Below, in pieces: positions 10,275-18,213 of a stretch of 64,000 nt of DNA. The translations under genes and the position numbers were made by a program. How positions within the stretch are numbered: position 1 is the first letter of the stretch; each line of letters opens with the position of its first letter. The notes under the pieces are model-generated. The model did not search any database, had not been told where the DNA came from, and saw only the letters and a list, made by a program, of their open reading frames with translations. Source of the DNA: Gemmatimonadota bacterium (GTDB lineage: Bacteria > Gemmatimonadota > Gemmatimonadetes > Gemmatimonadales > Gemmatimonadaceae); NCBI GenBank assembly GCA_016719105.1, contig JADKAQ010000019.1, forward strand, positions 1 through 64,000. Direction: 5' to 3'.

Positions 10275-11237
10275 ATGGCGCTCACCCTCAAGTCCCAGCC
10301 GATCGAGACGCCGTCTCTTCACCGCTTCGAGGTGTGCGCCGACGGACTCGGTCGCTACACCATCGACGTCTCCCTCCCTCGGGGCTACGAGCAGAGCGAC
10401 ACGGCCTACCCCGTCGTTCTCACCACCGACGGCAACATCCTGTTCGACATCGTGCAGGTGCAACTGCACGGCGGCTTCGCGCAGCAGCAGACGGCGCTCC
10501 CGCCATCGATCCTCGTCGGCGTCGGCTACCCGGCCGACGAAGGGAGCGCCAGCTGGTACGGGCGACGCAACTTCGATTTCCACGGCCCGTGGGACATGAG
10601 CAACCCACTGGGGCAGACGATCCACCAGATCTTCGGGATGCTGAAGGGCGCCGACGGCAAGCCGGAGTTGGAGATTCGCGCGGGAGGCTACACGCGCTTC
10701 ATGGCATTCCTGCGCGACGAGCTGCTGCCGGCGCTGGCGCAACGCTTCCGGATCGCGGCCGATGGTCGCCACACCCTCATCGGCGACTCGTCAGGCGGGC
10801 ACTTCGCGCTACGCGCCCTCTACGATCCCACCTCACCGTTCCGCCGATACGTGTGCGTGAGTCCCAGCTTCGGCACCGCCGATGGCGCCATCCAGGAGGC
10901 CGAAGCGGCCTATGCGGCGCAGCACACCGACCTCGATGCCGACGTCTTCGTCTGCTGCGGCAAGGTGGAGGTCGACCAGTCGCCGATGATGGCGATGTGC
11001 CGCTTCGGCAGCGGGGTCACCTGGCTCGCCGAGCAGTTCGCGATTCGCCAGTGGCCCAGCGCACGCGTGCACTGGGAGGTCATGAACAACGAAGACCACG
11101 CCACCATCGCGCCGCGAGCCATCAGCGCTGGGCTCCGGTCGGTGCATCGCGTGCGCCCCGGCGTGCACGACGAGGAGATCCGGCAGGCCACCGAGGCGTT
11201 GATGGCGGCGAGGCGCGCGGCGCAGTCGGCGGAGTAA
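10275..11237 (+). CDS. Alpha/beta hydrolase of the esterase/Fes-IroE type
   Basis: 320 residues from the ATG at 10275 (MALTLKSQPIETPSLHRFEV). It has the layout of the putative-esterase family: early strands 'YTIDVSLPRGYE' and 'YPVVLTTDGN', 'ILVGVGYP', then a nucleophile elbow 'LIGDSSGG' with the catalytic Ser at about residue 172, and a late His in 'NNEDHATI' (about residue 274). The 'DGN...F' start is typical of enzymes that cleave esters of siderophores or small acyl groups. No siderophore gene is near, so the substrate is open. No signal peptide is evident, so it is probably cytoplasmic. Confidence 0.85.
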   Translation: MALTLKSQPIETPSLHRFEVCADGLGRYTIDVSLPRGYEQSDTAYPVVLTTDGNILFDIVQVQLHGGFAQQQTALPPSILVGVGYPADEGSASWYGRRNFDFHGPWDMSNPLGQTIHQIFGMLKGADGKPELEIRAGGYTRFMAFLRDELLPALAQRFRIAADGRHTLIGDSSGGHFALRALYDPTSPFRRYVCVSPSFGTADGAIQEAEAAYAAQHTDLDADVFVCCGKVEVDQSPMMAMCRFGSGVTWLAEQFAIRQWPSARVHWEVMNNEDHATIAPRAISAGLRSVHRVRPGVHDEEIRQATEALMAARRAAQSAE

Positions 11238-11263
11238 GTCCGCGCGAGGGCGCGGCGGCGACG

Positions 11264-11944
11264 TCAGTCGGCCGCCACGTCCTGCACCGGCTCCGGCGCC
11301 ACGTCGGCCAGCGACTGCACCGGCATCGCCACGACCGCCTCGTCGCGCACGGACGACGCAGCGCTCGACACGACCGCCGGCGTCTCCTCCAGCGCCTCGG
11401 CGCTGATCGCCGCCGCCCCCTTCTTGCGCAGGAAGGCAGGGGGCTTGTAGGCCGCCCGCTCTTCTTCCGTCAGGCGCAACGTGACGCGCGCCCCGACGGC
11501 GACCCCCTTGGCGTGCTCCACGTCCTGCAGCGCACGAATGCGCGCATCGGCCGCGCGGTTCTGCAGGTGCCGCTGCGTCTCCCACCCCTTCGAGATCCCC
11601 GACGGGAGGCCGAGGAGCTGGTCGAACTCGTCCGGCGTGACGCCGAGCGCCTCGCGCGTGCGCCGGATCTCCTGGTGCGTCAACAGCCCGTGCGTCTCGC
11701 GAATGGCCGCCATCGTCGCCAGGTAGTCGCCTTCCACCTGGTCCGGCGAGCGCCGCTCCAACTCGCACTTGCTGCAGCGCATGACCCGCCGCTCCACCGT
11801 AGCCGTCAACCCCACCATCGACTCGTGCTTGGTTATGGTGGTCGCCGCGAACACCCCGCCGCACCCGGCGTGACGGTCGGCAACCGGGACCATGGCAGAA
11901 TGCGAGAGGGCCGAGTTGGCCAGGAGCGCAAGCGGATCAGTCAT
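11264..11944 (-). CDS. MqsA/YgiT-like zinc-finger and HTH protein
   Basis: 226 residues from the ATG at 11944. An N-terminal Cys cluster (H25, C28, then the CSKC pair at C57 and C60) resembles the YgiT-type zinc finger. A helix-turn-helix follows at about residues 88-140 (HQEIRRTREALGVTPDEFDQ then ISKGWETQRH), as in MqsA-type antitoxins. The tail 'YKPPAFLRKKG' is basic and is followed by an Ala/Glu/Val-rich, probably disordered end. No mqsR-like toxin lies next to it, so a stand-alone DNA-binding regulator is as likely as an antitoxin. A longer frame to 12106 exists but lacks coding character. Confidence 0.75.
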   Translation of the reverse strand: MTDPLALLANSALSHSAMVPVADRHAGCGGVFAATTITKHESMVGLTATVERRVMRCSKCELERRSPDQVEGDYLATMAAIRETHGLLTHQEIRRTREALGVTPDEFDQLLGLPSGISKGWETQRHLQNRAADARIRALQDVEHAKGVAVGARVTLRLTEEERAAYKPPAFLRKKGAAAISAEALEETPAVVSSAASSVRDEAVVAMPVQSLADVAPEPVQDVAAD

Positions 11945-12153
11945 CGCGAGGGGGGCGAGAGTGAAGGCCTTGGCGATGCCAGGCACGACCTCACCTGGCG
12001 AAGCGAACGAGCGACTCCATCGGAGTGCTCCCGCCCACAAAGTAATGCGCCGTCGCGATTGCGCGCCCCCTCCGCGATCACATCCGTGCAGTGCAGTTGT
12101 CCACATGGCGTGCAGCGGACGCGGGCATGGTACGTTAGGCGGCCAACGTTAGC

Positions 12154-12204
12154 GCGGCTTCATCTGCGTCGCCGCCTCATCCGCATCGCGGCGTCATCCG
12201 CATC
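12154..12204. repeat. 17-bp tandem repeat, three units
   Basis: Three imperfect head-to-tail units: GCGGCTTCATCTGCGTC, GCCGCCTCATCCGCATC and GCGGCGTCATCCGCATC. They lie in the 286-bp gap between two minus-strand genes, just after the stop of the VOC protein gene and upstream of the MqsA-like gene. CGTTAGGC and a second CGTTAG word lie immediately to the left (12133-12152). The function is unknown. Confidence 0.7.
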
Positions 12205-12230
12205 GCGGGTTCGCCCCCCGCCGACCACTC

Positions 12231-12800
12231 CTACCCCTCGGCCGCCGCCTCGCGCGACAACCGGTCGCGCCTCGACAGCAACTGCTCGATCGCGTCGGCC
12301 AGGTGTTCCTCGACAATATGATGGTCGCCGCGCGCCACACGCAGCCGGTGCGCCGCAATCATCACGTCGGCCGCGCGATACCCCTCCCGCACCTCGAACT
12401 TGTAGCACGCCAGCTCCACCAGCAGACCGTTAGGGTCGCGCAGGTAGATGGAGTTCATGAAGCCACGGTCGCGCTCGTAGAACTCGACGCCATGGTCGCG
12501 CAGGCGCTGCGGTGCCACGGCGAAGGTGGCGCGCGAGACGTTGAATGCGAGGTGATCCACGCTCCCCACTTCTCGCGGGGCCTTGCGCCCGGCATCGGCC
12601 CGGGACTCGTTCGTGAAGACGGTCAACAGCCGCCCGTCGCCGGGATCGAAGTAGAGGTGGCTCTCTTCGGGATTGCCAAGGTTGGGCTGCTCGAAGATGA
12701 AGGGCATGCCGAGCACCCCTTCCCAGAAGTCGATCGCGCTCTGCCGGGTCGAGCCGACAATCGTCGTGTGATGGACCCCTTGCACCTGGATCTTCTTCAT
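12231..12800 (-). CDS. VOC-family (glyoxalase/ring-cleaving dioxygenase-like) protein
   Basis: 189 residues from the ATG at 12800 (MKKIQVQGVHHTTIVGSTRQ). It has two beta-alpha-beta-beta-beta modules: 'VHHTTIVGSTRQSAIDFWEGVLGM' with the first metal His, then 'DHLAFNVSRATFAVAPQRLRDHGVEFYERD' and 'YLRDPNGLLVELACYKFE', whose 'DPNGxxxEL' Glu is the usual metal ligand. This is a divalent-metal enzyme or binding protein of the vicinal-oxygen-chelate family. The first module is close to the type seen in ring-cleaving dioxygenases, but no aromatic pathway is adjacent. About 80 further codons upstream are open but do not look coding. Confidence 0.85.
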   Translation of the reverse strand: MKKIQVQGVHHTTIVGSTRQSAIDFWEGVLGMPFIFEQPNLGNPEESHLYFDPGDGRLLTVFTNESRADAGRKAPREVGSVDHLAFNVSRATFAVAPQRLRDHGVEFYERDRGFMNSIYLRDPNGLLVELACYKFEVREGYRAADVMIAAHRLRVARGDHHIVEEHLADAIEQLLSRRDRLSREAAAEG

Positions 12801-13109
12801 CGCGCCCTCGTGGATGATGCAGTCGATGCTGTGGCGAACTTGCCCGGTGGTCGATCGGCGGGCAAGCACCCGCGCGCGCACTGCCGCGGTCGCCCCCGTC
12901 CGTCAGGTAACCGACGCCCCGGGCGGTAGCGACGGAAGCCGATCCCGCGTCGCGAACGGCTCGCCCCAGAGTCGTGGCATCCCAGCCACGCGCGGACGAG
13001 GTTCACCCCACACCATTCTTCGTCTCGTCTCGTCTCGTCTCGTCTCGTCTCACCTCGCGCTCCGCGCGTTCGCCGAGTCACCACGTCCCGCCAACCCCGA
13101 GCCGCTTCG
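12801..13109. other. Divergent intergenic region with CGTCT microsatellite
   Basis: 309 bp between the VOC gene and the TPR protein gene. The clearest element is six perfect tandem copies of CGTCT at 13021-13050, 60 bp before the ATG at 13110. Upstream it is ordinary GC-rich DNA. No ORF or clear promoter was recognised. Confidence 0.6.
13021..13050. repeat. Pentanucleotide microsatellite (CGTCT)x6
   Basis: Six uninterrupted copies of CGTCT, followed by the related CACCTCG. The position, 60-90 bp upstream of the TPR protein start, falls in the expected promoter and leader region, so a change in copy number could alter expression. Such slippage is only a possibility; no second allele is visible. 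Confidence 0.9.
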
Positions 13110-14099
13110 ATGGCCAGCTTTCACGCCGCACGCGCGCCGCGGCTGCTCCTGCTCGCGCTCCTCATACTCGGCGCCGCTCCCCTGTCGGCCCAAAGCACCG
13201 CGCCCGCTCCATCGGCCGCGGAGCTGCAGTCGGCCGCGACCACCTTCGCGCAGGGCGACTGGAAACGCACGCTGGAGGCCTACACGGCGCTTGCGAAGCA
13301 GTACCCCACCCACGCGCTCGCGCGCTTCCGCATGGGGGTCGCCCTCGTCGAGCTCCGCCGCTACGCCGAGGGAGAGGCCGCGCTGCGCGAGGGTGAGCGG
13401 CTGGGGATGCCGGCGCCGACCGTGCGATGGCGCATCGCCGAATCGCTCGCCGAACAGCATCGCGCCGACGAGGCGATCGCCGAACTGCAGCGCGGCGCCG
13501 TCCCCGGAACTCCCCTGACGATGTCGGCCGTGATGGCCAACGCGCACTTCGCCTCCCTCCGCGCACATCCCAGGTGGCAGGCGGTCCTCGACGCCTTCGA
13601 CGCGCTCACGCGTCCGTGCCTGCACGACCCGCGTGCCCGCCAGTTCGACTTCTGGCTCGGCGACTGGGACGTGCGCCCGGTCGGCGCCCCCGCCGTCGGC
13701 CCCGCGGCACGCAACACCGTCACGCTAGAGAACAACGGCTGCACGGTGATGGAACACTGGACGGCGCCTAACGGCAGCGCCGGGCAGAGCTTCAACCTCT
13801 TCGACCGGTCGATCGGGAAGTGGCGGCAGACGTGGGTCGACAACATCGGGGGGCAGCACGACTACCGGGGCGAGCTCGTGGGGCGCGACATGGTTCTCGA
13901 GGGCGACACCCCGGCGCCCAACGGTGCGCTGGGGCGCATCCCCACCCGCCTCACCTTCTTCCACATCAGCGCCGACTCGGTCCGGCAGTTCTCGCAGGTG
14001 TCGACCGACAGCGGCAAGACGTGGACGACGTCGTACGACCTGATGTACGTGCGGCGAAAGGGTGGGGCGGACTCCGCCCGACGCGGCGCTGATCGTTAG
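13110..14099 (+). CDS. Secreted TPR protein with DUF1579-like C-terminal domain
   Basis: 329 residues. There is a signal peptide (LLLLALLILGAAPLSAQ, cleavage near residue 28). Tetratricopeptide-like helices fill about residues 35-150 ('WKRTLEAYTALAKQYPTHALARFRMGVALVELRRYAEGE'). The C-terminal half starts 'FDFWLGDWDVRP' and contains 'MEHWTAPNGSAGQSFNLFD', 'KWRQTWVD' and 'YDLMYVRRK', the pattern of DUF1579-like beta-barrel proteins. The role is unknown. The gene ends in CGT-TAG inside a CGTTAGGC word that also supplies the stop of the convergent DAHP synthase gene (bases 14096-14099 shared). Confidence 0.82.
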   Translation: MASFHAARAPRLLLLALLILGAAPLSAQSTAPAPSAAELQSAATTFAQGDWKRTLEAYTALAKQYPTHALARFRMGVALVELRRYAEGEAALREGERLGMPAPTVRWRIAESLAEQHRADEAIAELQRGAVPGTPLTMSAVMANAHFASLRAHPRWQAVLDAFDALTRPCLHDPRARQFDFWLGDWDVRPVGAPAVGPAARNTVTLENNGCTVMEHWTAPNGSAGQSFNLFDRSIGKWRQTWVDNIGGQHDYRGELVGRDMVLEGDTPAPNGALGRIPTRLTFFHISADSVRQFSQVSTDSGKTWTTSYDLMYVRRKGGADSARRGADR

Positions 14100-15292
14100 G
14101 CCCGCCGCGCGCTGCGCCGCGCCCGTACCGCCTGCGCCAGCGTCTGCAGCACCGGCACGGTGTCGGCGAAGCCGAGGCATGCGTCGGTGATCGACACCCC
14201 ACGCCGGGGTGGGATGCCGGGGACGAGATCCTGTCGTCCCTCTTCCAGGTGGCTCTCGATCATCAGCCCGGTGATGACGCGGTCGCCAGCCGAAATGCGC
14301 GCGGCGAGCGACGTCGCCACGTCGACCTGCCGCCGGTACTGCTTCTGGCTGTTGCCGTGCGACACGTCGATCATCACCTGCTCGCGCAGCCCCGCGGCGC
14401 GCAGCGTGGCGCAGCAGGCGGCAACGCTCGCCGCGTCGTGGTTGGGCGCCGTCCCGCCGCGGAGGATCACATGGCAGTCATCGTTCCCCGTGGTCTCGTA
14501 GATGGCCGCGACGCCCAGCTTGGTGATCCCCATGAAGGCATGCGGCGCGCGCGCCGCCAGGATCGCGTCGGCCGCCACCTTCACGCTCCCGTCCGTCCCG
14601 TTCTTGAAGCCCACCGGGCAGCTGAGCCCCGAGGCCAGCTGGCGATGGCTCTGGCTCTCGGTCGTGCGCGCCCCGATGGCTCCCCACGACACCAGGTCGG
14701 AGATGTACTGCGGGCTCAGGAGGTCGAGGAACTCCGTCCCCGTGGGGAGCCCCATCGCCGCCAGCGCCACGAGCAGCCGGCGCGCCCGCTCCAGCCCTTC
14801 GTTGATGGCGAACGTCCCGTCGAGATGCGGGTCGTTGATGAAACCCTTCCACCCCACGGTGGTGCGTGGCTTCTCGAAGTAGGCGCGCATCACGAGCAGC
14901 AGCTCGTCGCCGAGTTCGTCGGCCACCGCCTTGAGTCGCGCCCCGTACTCCAGCGCCTGCTCGTGGTCGTGAATGGAGCAGGGACCAACGACCACCAGCA
15001 GGCGGTCGTCGCGCCCGTGCAGGATGTCGGCGATGGCCGCGCGCGTGCGTCCAACGAGCGCCAGCGCGTCGTCACGCATCGCCACGCGCTCCTGCAGCAG
15101 CGCCGGGACCACCAGCGGACGCACCGCGCTGATGCGCAGGTCGTCGGTGCGGGCGGCTGGGGGAGCGCTGGCCGGGGCAATGCCGGCTGGGAGGCCGGCG
15201 TCCCGGTCGTGCGACGGTTCGGTCGGAGACAAAACGGAGGGGGCGGTGGCTGGTCTGTCGCGGCCGGATGCGATGGCGCGGCCCCGGAACAT
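14096..15292 (-). CDS. aroG: 3-deoxy-7-phosphoheptulonate synthase (DAHP synthase), AroG type
   Basis: Joins phosphoenolpyruvate and erythrose-4-phosphate in the first step of the shikimate pathway. Class I (AroF/G/H) signatures are clear: 'VVVGPCSIHDHEQALEYG' with the metal Cys, 'MRAYFEKPRTTVGWKGFINDP', 'GARTTESQSHRQLASGLSCPVGFKNGTDG', 'HVILRGG', 'VMIDVSHGNSQKQY' and 'GLMIESHLEEG'. The usual start context 'DDLRISAVRPLVVPALLQE' is preceded by about 45 low-complexity residues, so the true start could lie after the ATG at 15292 or at an alternative codon; a further frame extends to 15370. It is divergent from the kinase gene and convergent with the TPR gene, sharing stop bases. Confidence 0.92.
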   Translation of the reverse strand: MFRGRAIASGRDRPATAPSVLSPTEPSHDRDAGLPAGIAPASAPPAARTDDLRISAVRPLVVPALLQERVAMRDDALALVGRTRAAIADILHGRDDRLLVVVGPCSIHDHEQALEYGARLKAVADELGDELLLVMRAYFEKPRTTVGWKGFINDPHLDGTFAINEGLERARRLLVALAAMGLPTGTEFLDLLSPQYISDLVSWGAIGARTTESQSHRQLASGLSCPVGFKNGTDGSVKVAADAILAARAPHAFMGITKLGVAAIYETTGNDDCHVILRGGTAPNHDAASVAACCATLRAAGLREQVMIDVSHGNSQKQYRRQVDVATSLAARISAGDRVITGLMIESHLEEGRQDLVPGIPPRRGVSITDACLGFADTVPVLQTLAQAVRARRSARRA

Positions 15293-15381
15293 TGCCCAGT
15301 GCCGGCGCCATTTCCACCGGGCTCGGCAACCGGAGTTTCCCGTCTCGCGCCCCGTGCCGTTCGGTGCCAACTTGACGGCGC

Positions 15382-16566
15382 ATGGCCGACCTCGCCCGCC
15401 TCACCAGCGCCCTTGCCGACAAATTCCGCATCGAGCGTGAGCTCGGCGCTGGCGAGATGTCGCACATCTTCGTGGCCACCGAGCTGGCGAACAACCGCAC
15501 GGTCGTCATCAAGGTCGTAGCCCCGGAACATGCTGGAGAGCTCTTCGCCGACCGCTTCTCGCGAGAGGTGAAGTTCGCGGCGCGATTGAAGCACGCCAAC
15601 ATCGTCCCGCTGTTGAGCGCTGGCGATGCGAACGGGATCGCCTACTACACCATGCCCTTCGTGGAGGGGCGCTCGCTGCGCCAGCGCCTGGCCTCGGGTG
15701 ACGCGATCCCCCTCGCCGAGGCGACGCAGATCCTGCGCGACGTCCTCAAGGCGCTCGCCTACGCCCACGACCAGAGCGTGGTGCACCGCGACATCAAGCC
15801 CGAGCACGTGCTGCTCTCGTCAGGCAAGGCCGTCGTCACCGACTTCGGGATCGCCAAGGCCATCAGCGCGTCGCGCACCATGGAGATCAGCACCGAGTCG
15901 CCCATCACCGTCAGTGCGACGCTGACCTCGGTGGGGAGCACGCCCGGCACGCCCGCCTACACGGCGCCGGAACAAGCCGTGGGGAGCGTCGTGGATGCAC
16001 GCACCGACCTGTACGCCTGGGGGATGATGGCGTACGAGCTGCTGGCCGGCGCGCACCCGTTTGCCGACCGCACGACGCCGCAGACGATGGTCGCCGCGCA
16101 GCTCACCGAGCGCCCGGCGCCGATTGGCGAGGTGAATCCCGCCGTCCCCGCGGCCTTCGCCGGCATCATCATGCGCGCGCTGGAGAAGGACGCCGACGAT
16201 CGCCCGGCATCGGCGACCGAGGTGCTGGCTGCGATCGACGGCACGGCACCGACCGCGCCGCCAGCTGCACCGCGCGTCAGCACGCGGCGCACCTCGCGTG
16301 ATGTGAAGGTCGTCCCCGCCGCGGAGCGCGACGCGAGCCAGGACATCTCGCGACGCATGGGAGTCGCTGCGGCGTTGCTCGTCTTCGCCCTGTTGGTGTG
16401 GGGGTGGTTCTCTCGTCAGGCAGCGCAGCGCAACGACGTGCCGAATGCGAGCGCGCCCGCGTCGCCACCTGTCGCGGCGCCCGAGACTCGTCCTGACGCG
16501 CCGCTTGAGTCGCCGCGGGACACGCGTCCCGATCGAGGTCCCGGGACGCGCATGGAGAAGCCCTGA
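15382..16566 (+). CDS. Membrane-anchored Hanks-type Ser/Thr protein kinase
   Basis: 394 residues. The kinase domain spans about residues 10-280: glycine loop 'LGAGEMSHIFVA' (third Gly replaced by Ser), VIK Lys44, 'HRDIKPEHVLL' (Asp137, Lys139), 'DFGIAKA' (154-156), 'GTPAYTAPEQAVG' and 'DLYAWGMMAYELLAGAHPF'. The catalytic-loop Asn that normally binds magnesium (HRDxKxxN) is His142 here. A transmembrane helix 'AAALLVFALLVWGWF' lies at about residues 355-370, followed by a Pro/Arg/Asp-rich tail outside. The domain order (cytosolic kinase, one helix, short tail) is typical of PknB-like sensors without a PASTA module. Confidence 0.93.
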   Translation: MADLARLTSALADKFRIERELGAGEMSHIFVATELANNRTVVIKVVAPEHAGELFADRFSREVKFAARLKHANIVPLLSAGDANGIAYYTMPFVEGRSLRQRLASGDAIPLAEATQILRDVLKALAYAHDQSVVHRDIKPEHVLLSSGKAVVTDFGIAKAISASRTMEISTESPITVSATLTSVGSTPGTPAYTAPEQAVGSVVDARTDLYAWGMMAYELLAGAHPFADRTTPQTMVAAQLTERPAPIGEVNPAVPAAFAGIIMRALEKDADDRPASATEVLAAIDGTAPTAPPAAPRVSTRRTSRDVKVVPAAERDASQDISRRMGVAAALLVFALLVWGWFSRQAAQRNDVPNASAPASPPVAAPETRPDAPLESPRDTRPDRGPGTRMEKP

Positions 16567-16595
16567 ACGTCGATCGCCCCCCAGTGGAGCCCGAC

Positions 16596-18161
16596 ATGCC
16601 TGACGAATCCCTTTCGCGCCGCGACTTCGGCAAGCGACTCGGCGCGGCGGCGATCGCCGCGCGCCTGACGTCGTTGCCCGACGTGGCGCCCCTTGTTCCC
16701 CCAACAGCCGCGTCGAGCCCCCACATGCCGGACGAGCCTCTCAACGCCGCCCGCACCGCTGGCGACGAACTCTGCGCCATGACCGCGATCGAGCTCGCCG
16801 GACGCATCCGCCGCAAGGACGTCTCGGCGCGCGAGGTGATGGAGGCGCACCTGGCCCGCATCGGTCGCGTGAACCCGAAGGTCAACGCCATCGTCACCCT
16901 CGTCCCCGAACAGGCCCTGGCGTGGGCGAAGGAGGCCGACGAGCGGCAGGCGCGTGGCGATACGTTAGGCGTGCTGCACGGGCTCCCCGTGGCCCACAAG
17001 GACCTTGTCGACACCGCCGGGATCCGCACCACGCGCGGCTCGCTGCTCTTCAAGGACAACGTTCCCACGACCGATGCCCTCATCGTGAAGCGCGTGCGCG
17101 CCGCCGGGGCTATCACGTTAGGCAAGACCAACACGCCGGAGTTCGGCGCCGGCTCCAATACCTTCAACGCCGTCTTCGGCCCCACGCGCAACGGCTTCGA
17201 CCTCACGCGCACCGTCGGCGGCTCGAGTGGCGGCGCCGCCTGCGCCCTCAACTGCGGGCTCGTCCCCATCGCCGGTGGGAGCGACACCGGTGGTTCGCTG
17301 CGCAATCCTGCCGCGTGGAACAACGTCGTTGGCTTTCGCCCCTCACCCGGGCGCGTGACCGACGACGACAACTCGTGGTCGCCCCTTTCCACCGCGGGGC
17401 CCATGGCGCGCACCGTGGCCGACGTGGCGCTCTTCCTCAGTACGATCTCGGGTTACCATCCCCCCGACCCCATCGCCCTCACCGACGACCCGGCGCTCTT
17501 CCGCGCCCCGCTCGAGCGCTCCATGAAGGGGGTGCGCGTCGCCTGGTTCACCTCGATGGGAGGGATCCCGTTCGAGCCGGAGATCACGCGGGTCGTCAAC
17601 GCGCAGCGACAGGCCTTCCTCGACCTCGGCTGCGTCGTCGAGGAGGCGGAGCCCGCCTTCGACGGCGTTGACGAGGCCTTTCCCATCCTGCGCCACCTCT
17701 CGTTTCACGCCAACTATGCGAAGCTGGCCCGCGAGAATCCCACGATGTTCAAGGAGACGGTGAAGTGGGAGATTGCCGAGGCGGAGCGGCAGCGCAGCGC
17801 CGACGTGGGGCGCGCGCTCACGCGGCAGCAACGCATGTACCGTGAGGTGAGCGCCTTCTTCACGAAGTACGACTACTTCGTCTGCCCCGTGACGCAGGTG
17901 GAGCCCTTCCCCATCGAGACCGAGTACCCGATGCGCATCAACGAGGTGGCGATGCCGACCTACATCGACTGGATGCGCTCCTGCTGGTACGTGACCTTCA
18001 TGGCGACGCCGGCCATCTCGGTGCCGGCGGGGTTCAGCGCGCGCGGGCTCCCGGTGGGGTTGCAGATCGTCGGGCGGCCGCGCGATGACTGGGGGGTGTT
18101 GCAGCTGGCATACGCATTCGAGCAGGCGACGCGGCACGGCACGAAGCGCCCCGTCGTGTAG
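16596..18161 (+). CDS. Amidase signature family enzyme, Tat-exported
   Basis: 521 residues from the ATG at 16596; a GTG at 16584 is also open. A twin-arginine signal 'LSRRDFGKRLGAAAIAARL' predicts folded export. The Ser-cisSer-Lys triad is visible: Lys135 in 'GLPVAHKDLVDTAG', Ser210 in 'GGSSGGAACALNCG' and nucleophile Ser234 in 'AGGSDTGGSLRNPAAWNN'. It hydrolyses an amide, probably in the periplasm. Fusion to export makes a GatA role in tRNA-dependent amidation unlikely. Two CGTTAGGC words (16963 and 17116) supply TTA leucine codons in this otherwise GC-ended gene. Confidence 0.9.
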   Translation: MPDESLSRRDFGKRLGAAAIAARLTSLPDVAPLVPPTAASSPHMPDEPLNAARTAGDELCAMTAIELAGRIRRKDVSAREVMEAHLARIGRVNPKVNAIVTLVPEQALAWAKEADERQARGDTLGVLHGLPVAHKDLVDTAGIRTTRGSLLFKDNVPTTDALIVKRVRAAGAITLGKTNTPEFGAGSNTFNAVFGPTRNGFDLTRTVGGSSGGAACALNCGLVPIAGGSDTGGSLRNPAAWNNVVGFRPSPGRVTDDDNSWSPLSTAGPMARTVADVALFLSTISGYHPPDPIALTDDPALFRAPLERSMKGVRVAWFTSMGGIPFEPEITRVVNAQRQAFLDLGCVVEEAEPAFDGVDEAFPILRHLSFHANYAKLARENPTMFKETVKWEIAEAERQRSADVGRALTRQQRMYREVSAFFTKYDYFVCPVTQVEPFPIETEYPMRINEVAMPTYIDWMRSCWYVTFMATPAISVPAGFSARGLPVGLQIVGRPRDDWGVLQLAYAFEQATRHGTKRPVV

Positions 18162-18178
18162 CGCGCGAGATCAACGCT

Positions 18179-18202
18179 GGGGTCAGAGCTGGGGTCATCA
18201 GC
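18179..18202. repeat. 12-bp GGGGTCAGAGCT element between convergent genes
   Basis: GGGGTCAGAGCT (18179-18190) followed directly by the related GGGGTCATCAGC, between the convergent stops at 18161 and 18214. It is the same unit as at 9223 and, in the opposite orientation, 59644-59703. Here it has no inverted partner, so it is a weak hairpin. Confidence 0.7.
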
Positions 18203-18213
18203 AGAGCCGAGTA

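Noticed and set aside
12128..12152. Possible attC site around CGTTAGGC at 12133
   Set aside because: A GTTAGGC core is present but there is no opposing RYYYAAC core with inverted arms within 120 bp.
10064..12433. 789-codon plus-strand frame
   Set aside because: It overlaps three well-supported genes in other frames and has Arg/Pro/His-rich noise composition.
16584..16595. GTG at 16584 as start of the amidase
   Set aside because: The ATG at 16596 places the twin-arginine motif at the usual distance; the GTG adds four residues without a better ribosome site.
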